64,000 nt of DNA from DASXQK01 sp963757155 (GCA_963757155.1 CAVWQS010000021.1:99790-163789); one strand, 5' to 3'. Shown: positions 29,190-39,245, numbered from the stretch's first letter. Notes: generated by a model from the letters alone, not told the origin. Program-made: numbers and translations.

Positions 29190-30588
29190 GTGACCCAGGA
29201 TCTGACGGCCCTCGCTTATCTCGTCTCCGCCATCTGCTTCATCATGGCGCTCAGGGGCCTGTCCTCGCCGGAGACCTCGCGCGGCGGCAACCGCTTCGGC
29301 ATCGCCGGCATGGTGATCGCCATCGCCACCACCCTGGCCCAGCCGGGGGTGGTGAGCTATCCGATCATCGCGGCGGGCATCGTCATCGGCGGGGCCATCG
29401 GCAGCTTCATTGCGCTGCGCATCAAGATGACGGCCCTGCCGCAGCTCGTGGCCGCCTTCCACAGCCTGGTCGGCCTGGCGGCGGTCTGCGTCGCGGCCGC
29501 GGCCTATTTCTCGCCCCATGAGTTCGGCATCGGCGAGATCGGCGCCATCGAGCGGCATTCCCTGATCGAGATGGGGCTGGGCGTGGCCATCGGCGCCATC
29601 ACCTTCACCGGCTCCATCGTCGCCTTCGCCAAGCTCCAGGGGCTCGTGACCGGGGCGCCGCTGGTCTTCAGGGGCCAGCATCCCTTGAACGCGCTTGCTG
29701 GGCATCCTCATCGTCGCCCTCATCATCTGGCTCGTCTTCGCCCAGAACCCGGCCGCCTTCTGGCTCCTGGTCGTGCTCTCTCTGCTGCTGGGATTCCTGC
29801 TCATCCTGCCCATCGGCGGCGCCGACATGCCGGTGGTGGTCTCGATGCTGAACTCCTATTCGGGATGGGCGGCCTGCGGCATCGGCTTCACCCTCGGCAA
29901 TAATCTGCTGATCATCACCGGCGCGCTGGTGGGCTCCTCCGGCGCCATCCTCAGCTACATCATGTGCAAGGGGATGAACCGCTCGATCTTCAATGTGATC
30001 CTGGGCGGCTTCGGCACGGATTCCAGCGCCGCCGGCGGGGCGGCCGCCAAGGCCCATGACCGGCCGGTCAAATCGGGCAGCGCCGAGGATGCGGCCTTCC
30101 TGCTGCAGAACGCGAGCTCGATCATCATCGTGCCGGGCTATGGCATGGCCGTGGCGCAAGCCCAGCATGCGCTGCGCGAGATGGCGGAGAAGCTGAAGAA
30201 GGAAGGCGTCAAGGTCAGCTACGCCATCCACCCCGTGGCGGGCCGCATGCCCGGCCATATGAACGTGCTCCTTGCCGAGGCCAATGTGCCCTATGACGAG
30301 GTCTTCGAGCTCGAGGACATCAACCGCGAATTCCCGACCACCGATGTCGCCTTCGTCATCGGCGCCAATGACGTGACCAACCCCGCCGCCAAGAACGATC
30401 CCAAGAGCCCGATCTACGGCATGCCCATCCTCGATGTCGAGGCGGCCAAGACGGTGCTCTTCATCAAGCGCTCCATGGCCTCGGGCTACGCCGGCGTCGA
30501 CAATGAGCTCTTCTTCCGCGACAACACCATGATGCTGTTCGGCGACGCCAAGAAGGTCTGCGAGGAGATCGTCAAGGCGCTGGGCTAG
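29190..30588 (+). CDS. pntB: NAD(P) transhydrogenase beta subunit, frame broken
   Basis: A transhydrogenase beta subunit of about 465 residues after correction, close to the E. coli length. It has the N-terminal membrane helices and the NADP(H)-binding domain III (VPGYGMAVAQAQHALREMAE; YAIHPVAGRMPGHMNVLLAE; GANDVTNPAA). One extra T near 29694 (GCGCTTGCTGGGC for GCGCTGCTGGGC) breaks the frame after QHPLNAL. The start is GTG at 29190 behind GGGAGCC. It completes the pntAA-pntAB-pntB operon. Confidence 0.92.
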
Positions 30589-30600
30589 GAGGGCCATGCC

Positions 30601-31546
30601 ATGAAGTACCGCAAGCTCGGCGCCAGCGATCTCGAGGTCTCGGAAATCTCTCTCGGCTCATGGCTGACCTATGGCGTCGGCGTGGCGCGCGACCGCGCCG
30701 CGGCCTGCGTCGACCGCGCCTTCGGGCTCGGGATCAATTTCATCGATACGGCCAATGTCTATGGCCGGGGTGCGGCGGAGAGCTTCCTGGGCGAGGTGCT
30801 CGCCTCGCGGCCGCGCAGTTCCTACATCCTGGCGACCAAGGTCTATTTTCCCATGAGCGCCACCGACAGCGGATTGTCGCGGGCGCAGATCCTGAAGCAG
30901 ATCGACGCCTCGCTGCAGCGGCTGCGGGTGAACCATGTCGATCTCTATCAATGCCACCGCTACGACAGCGAGACGCCGCTCGAGGAAACCATGGGCGCCC
31001 TGAGCGAGGTGGTGCGCCAGGGCAAGGCCCGCTACATCGGCTTCAGCGAATGGTCGGCGGCGCAGATCGAGGCGGCCTTCGGGGTCGCGGGCAGCGAGCA
31101 TTTCGTCTCCAGCCAGCCGCAATATTCCCTGCTCTGGCGCGGCCCCGAAGAGAAGGTCATGCCGCTTTGCGCGGCCAAGGGCGTCTCGCAGATCGTCTGG
31201 TCGCCGCTGGCCCAGGGCGTGCTGACCGGCAAATATCTGCCGGGCGCCAAGATCCCGGCGGACTCCCGCGCGGCCAGCGATTCGATGGGTGGATTCATGC
31301 AGTCCAAGCTGCGGCCCGAGGTGCTCGCAGGCGGTGCAGCGGCTGAAGCCGCTCGCCGATGAGGCCGGCTGCAGCCTGTCGCAATTCGCTTTGGCCTGGG
31401 TGCTGCGCGAGCCGAATGTCGCCTCGGCCATCGTGGGCGCCAGCCGGCCCGAGCAGCTCGAGGAGAATGCCGCGGCCTCCGGGCTGGCGGTAGATCCCGC
31501 GCTCTTCCGTCAGGCGGAGGCCATCATCGCCGGGGCGAAGAACTAA
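30601..31546 (+). CDS. Aldo/keto reductase (potassium-channel beta-like), frame broken
   Basis: A protein of about 314 residues that opens MKYRKLGASDLEVSEISLGS and has the AKR catalytic Asp/Tyr/Lys region (NFIDTANVYGRGAAE; YILATKVYFPM). It most resembles YghZ/voltage-gated-channel-beta-like AKRs, which reduce aldehydes with NADPH. One extra G near 31333 (CTCGCAGGCGGTG for CTCGCAGCGGTG) breaks the frame; correction joins LRPEVLA to AVQRLKPLADEAG. It begins 12 bases after pntB, so it may use the NADPH that the transhydrogenase makes, but that is inference. Confidence 0.85.
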
Positions 31547-31564
31547 GGCTTCAGCTGGCCTCGC

Positions 31565-33166
31565 TCAAGCCGCCGCACCCATCTTGGCGCTGGCGACCTC
31601 GGGATCGACCGTCTTCTCGAATTTGGCGAAGTTCTCGGCGAACATGCCGATGAGCTTCTTTGCCTGGGCCTCATAGGCCGCCTTGTCGGCCCAGGTCCCC
31701 GCGGGGTCGAGGATCTCCGGCGGCACGCCCGGCACCGCCGTCGGCACGCTCAAGCCGAAATAACGGTCCTTGCGGAAGGTCGCCTTGGCGAGCTGGCCGT
31801 CGAGGGCGGCATTGAGAAGCAGGCGGGTCCATTGGATCGGCATGCGCCGGCCGGTGCCGTAGGGCCCGCCGGTCCAGCCGGTATTGACCAGCCAGCAATC
31901 GGGTTGATGGGTCTCGATCAGCCGGCGCAGCAGATCGCCATATTCGCTGGGGTGGCGCGGCATGAAGGGCGCGCCAAAGCAGGCGGAGAAGGTCGGCTGC
32001 GGCTCGACGACGCCCTTCTCCGTGCCCGCCACCTTCGCTGTGAAGCCGGAGAGGAAGTGATAGATGGCCTGCGCCGGGGTCAGCTTGGCGATGGGTGGCA
32101 ACACGCCGAAGGCATCGGCGGTCAGCATCACGATGTTCCGGGGATGGCCGGCCTGTCCCGTGGCCGAGGCATTGGCGATGAAGGTGAGGGGATAGGCGGC
32201 CCTCGTGTTCTCGGTCAGCTTGTCGTCGTCGAGATCGAGCCGGCGCGTCACCGGGTCGATCGCCACATTCTCCAGCACGGTGCCGAAGCGCTGGGTCGTG
32301 GCGTAGATCTGCGGCTCGGCCTCCGCGGAGAGCTTGATGGTCTTGGCGTAGCAGCCGCCCTCGAAATTGAAGACTCCGTCATCGCCCCAGCCATGCTCGT
32401 CGTCGCCGACCAGCACGCGATCGGCCGAGGCGGAGAGGGTCGTCTTGCCGGTGCCGGAGAGGCCGAAGAAGATCGCCGAATCGCCGTCGGCACCGACATT
32501 CGCCGAGCAATGCATCGGCATGACGGACTGGGCGGGCAGGACATAGTTCAGGAAGGTGAAGACCGATTTCTTCATCTCGCCCGCATAGCTCGTGCCGCCG
32601 ATCAGCACGAGCTTGTTGACGAAGTCGCAGGCGATGATCGTCTCGGAGCGGACGCCGTATTTCTGGGGGTCGGCCTTGAAGCTGGGCAGATCGAGAATGA
32701 TCATCTCGGGGTCGAAGCCGGTGAGCTCGTCCCGCGGCGGGCGCACCAGCAGATTGCGGATGAAGAGCGAATGCCAGGCATATTCGGTATAGACGCGGGT
32801 CTTGATGCGAAAAGCGGGGTTGGCGCCGCCATGGAGATCCTGCACGAACAGCCCACGCCCCTCGGCATGCTGGAGCATGTCGGCGCGAAGCTTCTCGAAG
32901 GACTCTCGGGAGATGGCGCCATTGCTCTGCCACCAGACCGTCTGCTCCGTGGCGGGCTCGCGGACGACGAATTTGTCCTTCGGCGAGCGCCCCGTGTGCT
33001 TGCCGGTCTCGACCACCAGCGCGCCGCCCTCGGCAATTCGTCCTTCGCCGCGGCGCAGGATCTCCTCATAGAGTTCGGGCGCTTCCAGATTGCGCTTCAG
33101 CGCCGGCGAATTCGACAGTCCCGTCGCGTCAGGGCCAGGGGCTTTGCTGCGGTGGGCCTGGTTCAT
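31565..33166 (-). CDS. pckA: Phosphoenolpyruvate carboxykinase (ATP)
   Basis: An intact 533-residue enzyme that converts oxaloacetate and ATP to PEP, CO2 and ADP at the start of gluconeogenesis. Visible elements are HTGRSPKDKFVV, the kinase-1a P-loop FGLSGTGKTTLSA, the metal-binding DDEHGWGDDGVFNFEGGCYAK and the adenine-site ENTRAAYPL. The start at 33166 follows GGGAGAGGAA. Single gene on the minus strand. Confidence 0.96.
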   Translation of the reverse strand: MNQAHRSKAPGPDATGLSNSPALKRNLEAPELYEEILRRGEGRIAEGGALVVETGKHTGRSPKDKFVVREPATEQTVWWQSNGAISRESFEKLRADMLQHAEGRGLFVQDLHGGANPAFRIKTRVYTEYAWHSLFIRNLLVRPPRDELTGFDPEMIILDLPSFKADPQKYGVRSETIIACDFVNKLVLIGGTSYAGEMKKSVFTFLNYVLPAQSVMPMHCSANVGADGDSAIFFGLSGTGKTTLSASADRVLVGDDEHGWGDDGVFNFEGGCYAKTIKLSAEAEPQIYATTQRFGTVLENVAIDPVTRRLDLDDDKLTENTRAAYPLTFIANASATGQAGHPRNIVMLTADAFGVLPPIAKLTPAQAIYHFLSGFTAKVAGTEKGVVEPQPTFSACFGAPFMPRHPSEYGDLLRRLIETHQPDCWLVNTGWTGGPYGTGRRMPIQWTRLLLNAALDGQLAKATFRKDRYFGLSVPTAVPGVPPEILDPAGTWADKAAYEAQAKKLIGMFAENFAKFEKTVDPEVASAKMGAAA

Positions 33167-33305
33167 GGATTCCTCTCCCGGGGATGACCGTCGCTGCCGA
33201 CCTGCCGTGCCTCCCGAGCCGCAGGCTGCAGAAAAAAGAATTATCAGCCCTCTAAGGTTGCATCACAAGTCGGCGGGAAAGGGCTGAAATGGGGCACAAA
33301 CGCAT

Positions 33306-33327
33306 CGAGCCGCCCAAGGGCGGCTCG
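33306..33327 (-). terminator. Hairpin after rpsU
   Basis: CGAGCCGCC and GGCGGCTCG pair over 9 bases with a four-base loop, 30 bases past the rpsU stop on the minus strand. A following short T run is weak, so it is a probable but not strong intrinsic terminator. Confidence 0.5.
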
Positions 33328-33356
33328 CGACGGTGTCCGAATATACGGAAAAGCGT

Positions 33357-33560
33357 CTAGTAGCCTTCCCGATCCATCCGCTTGCGCATCAGCTTGCGAT
33401 GCCGGCGAACGGCCTCGGCCCGCTCGCGGGCCCGGCGCTCCGACGGCTTCTCGTAGTTGCGGCGCATTTTCATTTCCCGGAAGATGCCCTCGCGCTGCAT
33501 TTTCTTTTTCAGCGCGCGCAGGGCCTGATCGACGTTGTTGTCGCGGACGAGTACTTGCAA
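33357..33560 (-). CDS. rpsU: 30S ribosomal protein S21
   Basis: A 67-residue basic protein identical in layout to bacterial S21: QVLVRDNNVDQALRALKKKM, then REGIFREMKMRRNYEKPSE and a charged basic tail ending RKRMDREGY. S21 sits on the platform of the small subunit and helps initiation. The family starts at MQVLVRDN, and here the codon at that place is TTG (33560), so a TTG start is inferred; no ATG lies in that position. The frame stays open upstream but that part is unrelated. Confidence 0.93.
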   Translation of the reverse strand: MQVLVRDNNVDQALRALKKKMQREGIFREMKMRRNYEKPSERRARERAEAVRRHRKLMRKRMDREGY

Positions 33561-33723
33561 GGCGGCTCTGGCTCCTGAAACAAAAGAGACATGAACGAAA
33601 AAGGCGTGAATCGACGGGCCCGACGACCCGAAGAGGCCGCTAGGTAACACATCGCCGGACGGTTGTGAAGGGGTTCCGCCGGGAGACCTTTTCGCCACTC
33701 CCCGCCCGGGCCATATTGGGGCC

Positions 33724-34269
33724 ATGTCCATCCTGAAGATCGCCCGCATGGGCCATCCCGTGCTCCGCCATCCCGCCGAGCCCGTCGCCGACCCCACCGC
33801 CCCCGAAGTCCGGCGCCTCGTGGCCGATATGTGGGAGACCCTGGAGGACATCGGCGGGGCCGGGCTTGCCGCCCCCCAGGTCCATGTCCCCTGGCGGGTG
33901 GTGATCTTCCACGTCCCGGCCTTGCGGGCGGCCCGCGAAGGGGCGGAACCGGTGGCGCCCATCGCCTTGGTCAACCCCGAGATCATCGCCCTGGACGGCG
34001 AGAAAGTCGGGGGCTGGGAGGCCTGTCTCTCCGTGCCGGGGCTGACGGGCTGGGTCCCCCGCCACGCCGCCATCCGCTATCGCGCCGTGACGCCGGAGGG
34101 GGAGGCCATCGACCGTGAGGCCACCGGCTTCCACGCCCGGGTGGTCCAGCATGAATGCGACCATCTCGACGGCATGCTCTATCCCATGCGCATGACCGAT
34201 CTCTCCAAGCTGATGTTCCTTGAAGAGATGCAACGCGCCTATGGCGCCGATTCCCTGCCGGAGGATTGA
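33724..34269 (+). CDS. def: Peptide deformylase
   Basis: A 181-residue zinc/iron enzyme that removes the formyl group from nascent proteins. Motif 1 is GAGLAAPQ (45-52), motif 2 is EACLS (99-103; the common form is EGCLS, and Ala is seen in a subset of deformylases) and motif 3 is HECDH (143-147), so all metal ligands are present. It may be a second, type-II-like copy, since the primary def usually lies beside fmt. It abuts the COQ9-like gene (start 4 bases after the stop). Confidence 0.93.
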   Translation: MSILKIARMGHPVLRHPAEPVADPTAPEVRRLVADMWETLEDIGGAGLAAPQVHVPWRVVIFHVPALRAAREGAEPVAPIALVNPEIIALDGEKVGGWEACLSVPGLTGWVPRHAAIRYRAVTPEGEAIDREATGFHARVVQHECDHLDGMLYPMRMTDLSKLMFLEEMQRAYGADSLPED

Positions 34270-34272
34270 GCG

Positions 34273-34926
34273 ATGACGGATGCGGGCCAGAAAAGCGCGG
34301 CGGAGCTGCAGGAGCCCTTGATCGATGCGGCCCTTGCCCATGTGCCCTTCGACGGCTGGGGCCAGACGGCCCTGCTGGCGGGGGCGCGCGACCTCGGCAT
34401 CGAGCGCGGGCTCGCCCTCAACGCCTTCCCCGGCGGGCCCGAGGAGATGATCGAGTATCACAGCCGCCTCGCCGACCGCCGCATGGTGGAAGCCTATGAA
34501 GCTTCCGCGACCGAAGGGCTGAAGCTGCGCCAGAAGGTCGCGCTCGCGATCCGGCTGCGGCTCGCCGCCAACACGCCCCATCGCGAGGCGATCCGGCGCG
34601 CTCTCTCGATCCTCGCTCTGCCGATCCATGCGCCGCTGGCGGCAAAGCTCGTCTATCGGACCGTGGACGCGGTCTGGTATGCCATCGGCGACCGCTCAAC
34701 GGACTACAATTTCTATACCAAGCGGGGGCTGCTGGCCGGGGTCTACAGCTCGACCTTGCTCTACTGGCTGAACGACAAATCACCCGAGAATTCCGCGACC
34801 TGGGACTTCCTCGACCGCCGCATCGCCGATGTGATGAAGATCCCCCAGGCCATGGCCCGCCTCGGAAAGCTCACGGACAAGCTGCCCAATCCCTTCCGCT
34901 TCCTGCGCCGGCGGCCGGCGCCGTAG
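34273..34926 (+). CDS. COQ9-family protein
   Basis: A 217-residue protein of the COQ9 (TetR-like fold) family: a helical N-terminal part, the central LALPIHAPLAAKLVYRTVDA, and the conserved DAVWYAIGDRSTDYNFYTKR followed by GLLAGVYSSTLLYWL. COQ9 binds lipids and assists COQ7 hydroxylase in ubiquinone synthesis. It sits 4 bases after def and ends in a strong terminator shared with the convergent rpoH. Confidence 0.92.
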   Translation: MTDAGQKSAAELQEPLIDAALAHVPFDGWGQTALLAGARDLGIERGLALNAFPGGPEEMIEYHSRLADRRMVEAYEASATEGLKLRQKVALAIRLRLAANTPHREAIRRALSILALPIHAPLAAKLVYRTVDAVWYAIGDRSTDYNFYTKRGLLAGVYSSTLLYWLNDKSPENSATWDFLDRRIADVMKIPQAMARLGKLTDKLPNPFRFLRRRPAP

Positions 34927-34940
34927 CGCCGGCAATAGAC

Positions 34941-34973
34941 AAAAAAAGAGCGAGCCGACCGGCTCGCTCTTTT
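34941..34973. terminator. Bidirectional intrinsic terminator
   Basis: AAAGAGCGAGCC and GGCTCGCTCTTT pair over 12 bases around a GACC loop, with A-rich and T-rich flanks on the two sides. It lies between the convergent ends of the COQ9 gene (+) and rpoH (-), so it can serve both. Confidence 0.9.
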
Positions 34974-34993
34974 CCCGCTATGGCAAGCGACGG

Positions 34994-35881
34994 TTAATGC
35001 GCGAGGCCTTGCTCCCGCGCGGCGTTGCGGATGGCCTTCTGCAGCTTCTCGAAGGCGCGCACCTCGATCTGGCGCACGCGCTCGCGGCTGATGTCGTATT
35101 CCTTGCTCAGATCCTCCAAGGTCGCCGGATCGTCCTTCAGCCGCCGCTCCATCAGGATATGGCGCTCGCGGGCGTTGAGGCCGTCCAGGGCCTTGCCCAG
35201 GAGCCGCTGGCGGGCGGAGAGCTCCTCGGTTTCGGCAAGGCGGGTCTCCTGGGTGGGGGATTCATCCACCAGCCAGTCCTGCCATTCGCCTTCGCCTTCG
35301 GCGCGCACCGGGGCATTCAGCGAATTGTCCGGGGCGGCGAGGCGGCGGTTCATGGTGACGACGTCGTCTTCCGGCACGGCGAGCCGGTCGGAGATGACCT
35401 TCACCTGCTCGGGCGAAAGATCGCCCTCCTCGATCGCCTTGATCTGGCCCTTCACGCGCCGCAGGTTGAAGAACAGCTTCTTCTGGGCGGCGGTGGTGCC
35501 GATCTTGACCAGCGACCAGCTGTGCAAGATGTACTCTTGGATCGCGGCGCGGATCCACCACATGGCATAGGTGGCCAGGCGGAAGCCGCGGTCCGGGTCG
35601 AAGCGCTTGACGGCCTGCATCATGCCGACATTGCCCTCGGCGATGAGCTCGTTGATGGGCAGGCCATAGCCGCGATAGCCCATGGCGATCTTGGCCACGA
35701 GGCGCAGGTGGCTGGTGACCAGGCGATGGGCGGCGTCGGGATCCTTATGCTCCCGCCAACGCTTGGCGAGCATGAACTCCTCGTTCATCTCGAGCATCGG
35801 GAATTTGCGGATTTCCTGCAGATAGCGGGACAGCCCGCTGTCCGAGTTCAGGCTCGGTAACGTTCTGATGGTCGTGGACAT
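34994..35881 (-). CDS. rpoH: RNA polymerase heat-shock sigma factor, RpoH (sigma-32)
   Basis: A 295-residue sigma-70 family group 3 protein. It opens with the RpoH-type NSDSGLSRYLQEIRKFPML, has region 2 (LIAEGNVGMMQAVKRFDPDR; GFRLATYAMWWIRAAIQEYI), the RpoH box QKKLFFNLRR, and region 4.2 (DISRERVRQIEVRAFEKLQ). It directs polymerase to heat-shock promoters. The start at 35881 follows GGAGGGGT. A consensus-like housekeeping promoter lies at 35949-35977. Confidence 0.95.
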   Translation of the reverse strand: MSTTIRTLPSLNSDSGLSRYLQEIRKFPMLEMNEEFMLAKRWREHKDPDAAHRLVTSHLRLVAKIAMGYRGYGLPINELIAEGNVGMMQAVKRFDPDRGFRLATYAMWWIRAAIQEYILHSWSLVKIGTTAAQKKLFFNLRRVKGQIKAIEEGDLSPEQVKVISDRLAVPEDDVVTMNRRLAAPDNSLNAPVRAEGEGEWQDWLVDESPTQETRLAETEELSARQRLLGKALDGLNARERHILMERRLKDDPATLEDLSKEYDISRERVRQIEVRAFEKLQKAIRNAAREQGLAH

Positions 35882-35948
35882 ACCCCTCCTAACGCCCTGA
35901 ACCGCTTTAAGTCCCCTCAATCAACCCGCGGTCAGGGTCTGTAACGAC

Positions 35949-35977
35949 GATATGGTGGCCTTGCTGCACTGCGTCAA
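35949..35977 (-). promoter_or_regulatory. Putative sigma-70 promoter of rpoH
   Basis: On the minus strand, TTGACG (35972-35977) and CATATC (35949-35954) are 17 bases apart, about 68 bases before the ATG of rpoH. The spacing is ideal; the -10 is a moderate match. Confidence 0.5.
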
Positions 35978-36018
35978 GAATATCTTACTATGGGACTAGG
36001 AGATAGACGGAATTGGCG

Positions 36019-37014
36019 CTATTTCAAGGCATTAATAAGGCAGCTGAGGTCGGGGGGAAGGGGGCTTTCGAAGGCCAGCCAGGCCCCGGTGCGGGGGTGG
36101 CGGAAGCCCAGGCTGGCGGCGTGGAGAGCCTGGCGGCGGAAGCCGGCCAAAGCCGCCCGCCCGGCCGGGCTGAGGCGGGCCCGGCGCTCCGCCGTCTCCT
36201 TGCCATAGACCGGGTCGCCCAGCAGGGGATGGCCGATGGAGGCCAGATGGACCCGGATCTGATGGGTCCGGCCCGTGGCCAGGCGGCATTCCACCAGGCT
36301 CGCGCCTAGCCCCAGGGCGGCCAGCACCCGGTAGCGGGTGAGGGCGGCCCGGCCGCCGCGGCTCACCACCGCCATGCGCTTGCGGTCGACGGGGTGGCGG
36401 CCGATGGCGCCCTCGATCTCCCCCTCCCGGGGGGCGGGCATGCCCCAGACCACGGCCAGGTAATGCCGGTCGATCCGCCTTGCGGCGAAATCGGCCGCCA
36501 GGGCCTGATGGGCGGCATCGTTCTTGGCCGCCACCAGCAGGCCGCTGGTGTCCTTGTCCAGCCGGTGGACGATCCCCGGCCGGCGCTCGCCCCCGATGCC
36601 CGAGAGGGACTCCCCGCAATGGGCGATGAGGGCATTGACCAGGGTCATGTCCGGATTGCCGGGGGCGGGATGGACGACCATCCCCGCCGGCTTGTCGATG
36701 ACGATGAGGTCCTCATCCTCATAGACGATGGCCAGATCCATCGCCTGGCCCAAAGGCGTGGCCGGGGCGACAGGGGGCAGGTCGAGGCGGAAGACCTGCC
36801 CGGCTTTGACCTTCTGGGACGGGTCGGATAAGGTCGCGCCGCTTTCGCTGACGCGGCCCGTTTCGATGAGCTGCTTCAGCCGGCTGCGCGACAATCCCGA
36901 GAGCCGCCGGGCCAGGAAACGATCGAGCCTCTCGCCGGCATCCTCGGCGCCGGCCGCAACCGGCGGCGGCGAAGGATCACTTTGGGGGGTCTCGGTGTCG
37001 GGAGCCTTCGCCAT
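36019..37014 (-). CDS. rluD: RluA-family pseudouridine synthase, RluD-like
   Basis: A 331-residue enzyme with an N-terminal S4 RNA-binding domain (RLDRFLARRLSGLSRSRLKQ) and the RluA-family catalytic motif GIVHRLDKDTSGLLV with the nucleophile Asp. RluD modifies helix 69 of 23S rRNA; RluC- or RluA-like substrates cannot be excluded. Located upstream of rpoH on the same strand, as in many Alphaproteobacteria, with a gap that holds the rpoH promoter. Confidence 0.9.
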   Translation of the reverse strand: MAKAPDTETPQSDPSPPPVAAGAEDAGERLDRFLARRLSGLSRSRLKQLIETGRVSESGATLSDPSQKVKAGQVFRLDLPPVAPATPLGQAMDLAIVYEDEDLIVIDKPAGMVVHPAPGNPDMTLVNALIAHCGESLSGIGGERRPGIVHRLDKDTSGLLVAAKNDAAHQALAADFAARRIDRHYLAVVWGMPAPREGEIEGAIGRHPVDRKRMAVVSRGGRAALTRYRVLAALGLGASLVECRLATGRTHQIRVHLASIGHPLLGDPVYGKETAERRARLSPAGRAALAGFRRQALHAASLGFRHPRTGAWLAFESPLPPDLSCLINALK

Positions 37015-37037
37015 GGCCCTGAGACTGGACCGAAAGC

Positions 37038-37326
37038 ATGCAAGCCCTCAAGATCATCGTCATCGCCATGGGGTTCCTGATCCTGGTCGGCGTCACCGTC
37101 GTCATCGTGGCGGTGGCCACCCGGATGAAGGGCGGGCTCCCCTGGCCGGAGCTTCGAGCCCGCCTCGCTGGTCCTGCCCAAGGGCTGCCGGGTGGTGGAG
37201 ATGACGACGGCGGGGGCGAGGCTTGCGCTTCGGCTGGGCGACGGCTCCGACTGCCAGCTCATCCTCCTGGTCGATCCCGACAGCGGGCGGGAGACCGGCC
37301 GCATATCGCTTCTCGCCCAACCTTAG
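37038..37326 (+). CDS. Small one-helix membrane protein, frame broken
   Basis: A protein of about 95 residues with one N-terminal membrane helix (ALKIIVIAMGFLILVGVTVV) and a compact C-terminal part (VLPKGCRVVEMTTAGARLAL, then a segment ending ISLLAQP). The frame changes near 37152 by one base. It resembles small DUF6476-type membrane proteins of Alphaproteobacteria, but I am not sure. It is divergent from rluD and lies 20 bases before the threonine aldolase gene. Confidence 0.55.
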
Positions 37327-37345
37327 CCATAGGGGTCCAAGGCCT

Positions 37346-38401
37346 ATGAATTTCTGCAGCGACAATGTCACCGGCGCCTCGCCCGAAATCCTCGCAGCCC
37401 TCACCCGGGCCAATACCGGCACGGTCCCCTCCTATGGCGAGGACCCCCTGACGGCCCGCGTCGAGGCCAAGCTGAAGGAGATCTTCGAGACCGATCTCAC
37501 AGCATTTCCGGTGGCGACCGGGACCAGCGCCAATGCGCTTTCGCTTTCTGTGATGACGCCGCCTTTCGGCGCCATCTACTGCCAGCGCGACGCCCATATC
37601 AGCGTCGATGAATGCGGCGCGCCGGAGTTCTATACCGGCGGCGCCAAGCTGGTGAATCTGGTGGGCGAGCACGGCAAGGTCAGCGCGGCCGAGGTCGAGG
37701 CGGCGCTGGGCGCGGCCCATAAGGGCGTGGTGCATCACGTCCAGCCGGCGGCCATCAGCCTGACCCAGGCGACGGAATCCGGCACCAGCTATCGCCCGGC
37801 CGAGGTGGCCGCCATCGCGGCGGCGGGAAAGCGCTATGGCGTCAAGCTGCATATGGACGGCGCCCGCTTCGCCAATGCGCTCACCTTCCTGAAGGTCAGT
37901 CCGGCAGAGATCACCTGGCGCGCCGGGGTCGACATCCTCTCCTTCGGCGCCACCAAGAACGGGGCGCTCGCCGCCGAGGTGGTGGTGATCTTCGACAAGG
38001 CCCTGGCCGCGGAATTCGCCTTCCGGCGCAAGCGCGCGGGCCATCTCTTCTCCAAGATGCGCTTCCTCTCGGCCCAGCTCGACGCCTATCTCGAGGGCGA
38101 TCTCTGGCTGAGGAACGCCCGCCATTCCAATGCCATGGCCAACCGCCTGTCCGAAGGGCTGGGGCGCATTCCCGGCGCCAAGCTCGCCCATCCCGTGGAG
38201 GCGAACGAGATCTTCGTCGACCTGCCTGAGAATGCCATCCGCGGCCTTCAGGCCGACGGCTTCCAATTCTACCGCTGGCTGGGCGAGGACCAGACCCTGC
38301 TGCGGCTGGTTACGGCCTTCGACACCAAGGAGGCCGATGTCGCTGCCTTCATCGCCTCGGCCGAGCGCCATGCGGCGCGGGCGAACGAGAAGGTCGCCTA
38401 G
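37346..38401 (+). CDS. Low-specificity L-threonine aldolase
   Basis: A 351-residue PLP enzyme of the beta-eliminating lyase fold that splits threonine to glycine and acetaldehyde. It opens MNFCSDNVTGASPEILAAL, has the PLP-contact AFPVATGTSANALSLS, the HMDGARFANA segment (Asp contacting the PLP nitrogen) and the Schiff-base lysine in SFGATKNGAL (about residue 210). The start at 37346 is the family start; a longer frame upstream is chance. Confidence 0.92.
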   Translation: MNFCSDNVTGASPEILAALTRANTGTVPSYGEDPLTARVEAKLKEIFETDLTAFPVATGTSANALSLSVMTPPFGAIYCQRDAHISVDECGAPEFYTGGAKLVNLVGEHGKVSAAEVEAALGAAHKGVVHHVQPAAISLTQATESGTSYRPAEVAAIAAAGKRYGVKLHMDGARFANALTFLKVSPAEITWRAGVDILSFGATKNGALAAEVVVIFDKALAAEFAFRRKRAGHLFSKMRFLSAQLDAYLEGDLWLRNARHSNAMANRLSEGLGRIPGAKLAHPVEANEIFVDLPENAIRGLQADGFQFYRWLGEDQTLLRLVTAFDTKEADVAAFIASAERHAARANEKVA

Positions 38402-38412
38402 GGCGGCACCCC

Positions 38413-39245
38413 ATGGCGGAGGGCACCAGACGGCCGAGCCTGGGCCAGATCGCCGCCGCCGGACGGCGGCGGCTGCGCGAGGCCGTCGACGATTGTATCG
38501 ACCGGCCTTATCTGCCCCAGCCGCCGGACGACACCGATCTGTTCCTGGTGGCCTATCCCAAATCGGGAATCAATTGGCTGAAATGGCTGATGGCCACGAC
38601 GAACCTGCTGCTCTCCGGCGACAAGCGCGAGATCACCTTCTTCAATCACTCCGATTTCATCGCCGATCTTCATAGCGTCTCGCGCGTCGGGCCGCCGAGC
38701 CTGCCGGTCCCGGGCTGCCGCTGCTTCACCAGCCATGCGCCCTGGATCCGGCGCTACCGCAAGGTGATCTATCTCGTGCGCGATCCGCGCCTCGTGATGC
38801 CCTCTACCACGCCCATCTCCTCGGCCGCGCCGTCTGGAAGGGCAGCCTGGAGGAGATGGTGGAGCACAGGCTCTATGGCATCAAAGCCTGGGCCGATCAT
38901 GTCGGGGGATGGCTGGACAAGGTCGACGCCACCGCCTCCTTCACCTTGCTGCGCTATGAGGATCTGCTCGCCCGCACCGCCCAGGAGCTGACCCGGCTCT
39001 ATGACCTGCTCGGCTGGCGGCTCGAGAGCGCCGTCGCTGCCGAGGTCCTGGCGCGGGTCACGATCGAGCGGATGCGCGCCCATGAGGCGAAGTTCAACGA
39101 GAGCCACCCGCGGCGCCGGGACACGGAATTCGTGCGCAAGGGCGACATCAAGGGGCCGCGTCAGCCCGTGCCCGAGGCCGTGCTCCGGCGCATCGAGGCC
39201 GAGGCCGGCCCGCTGATGCGCCGGCTGGGCTATCTGGAGGCCTAA
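38413..39245 (+). CDS. Sulfotransferase family protein, frame broken
   Basis: A protein of about 277 residues. It has the PAPS 5'-phosphosulfate loop LVAYPKSGINWLKWLM (YPKSGxxWL), the 3'-phosphate region IYLVRDPRLV and a C-terminal helix-rich part (LLRYEDLLARTAQELTRLYD). It probably transfers sulfate to a small molecule or lipid. One base seems to be missing near 38793 (CTCGTGATGCC for CTCGTCGATGCC), which restores RDPRLVDALYHAHLLGRA. Separated from threonine aldolase by 11 bases. Confidence 0.8.

Noticed and set aside
35025..35860. Plus-strand frames opposite rpoH
   Set aside because: Shadows of rpoH; no family likeness and no ribosome site.
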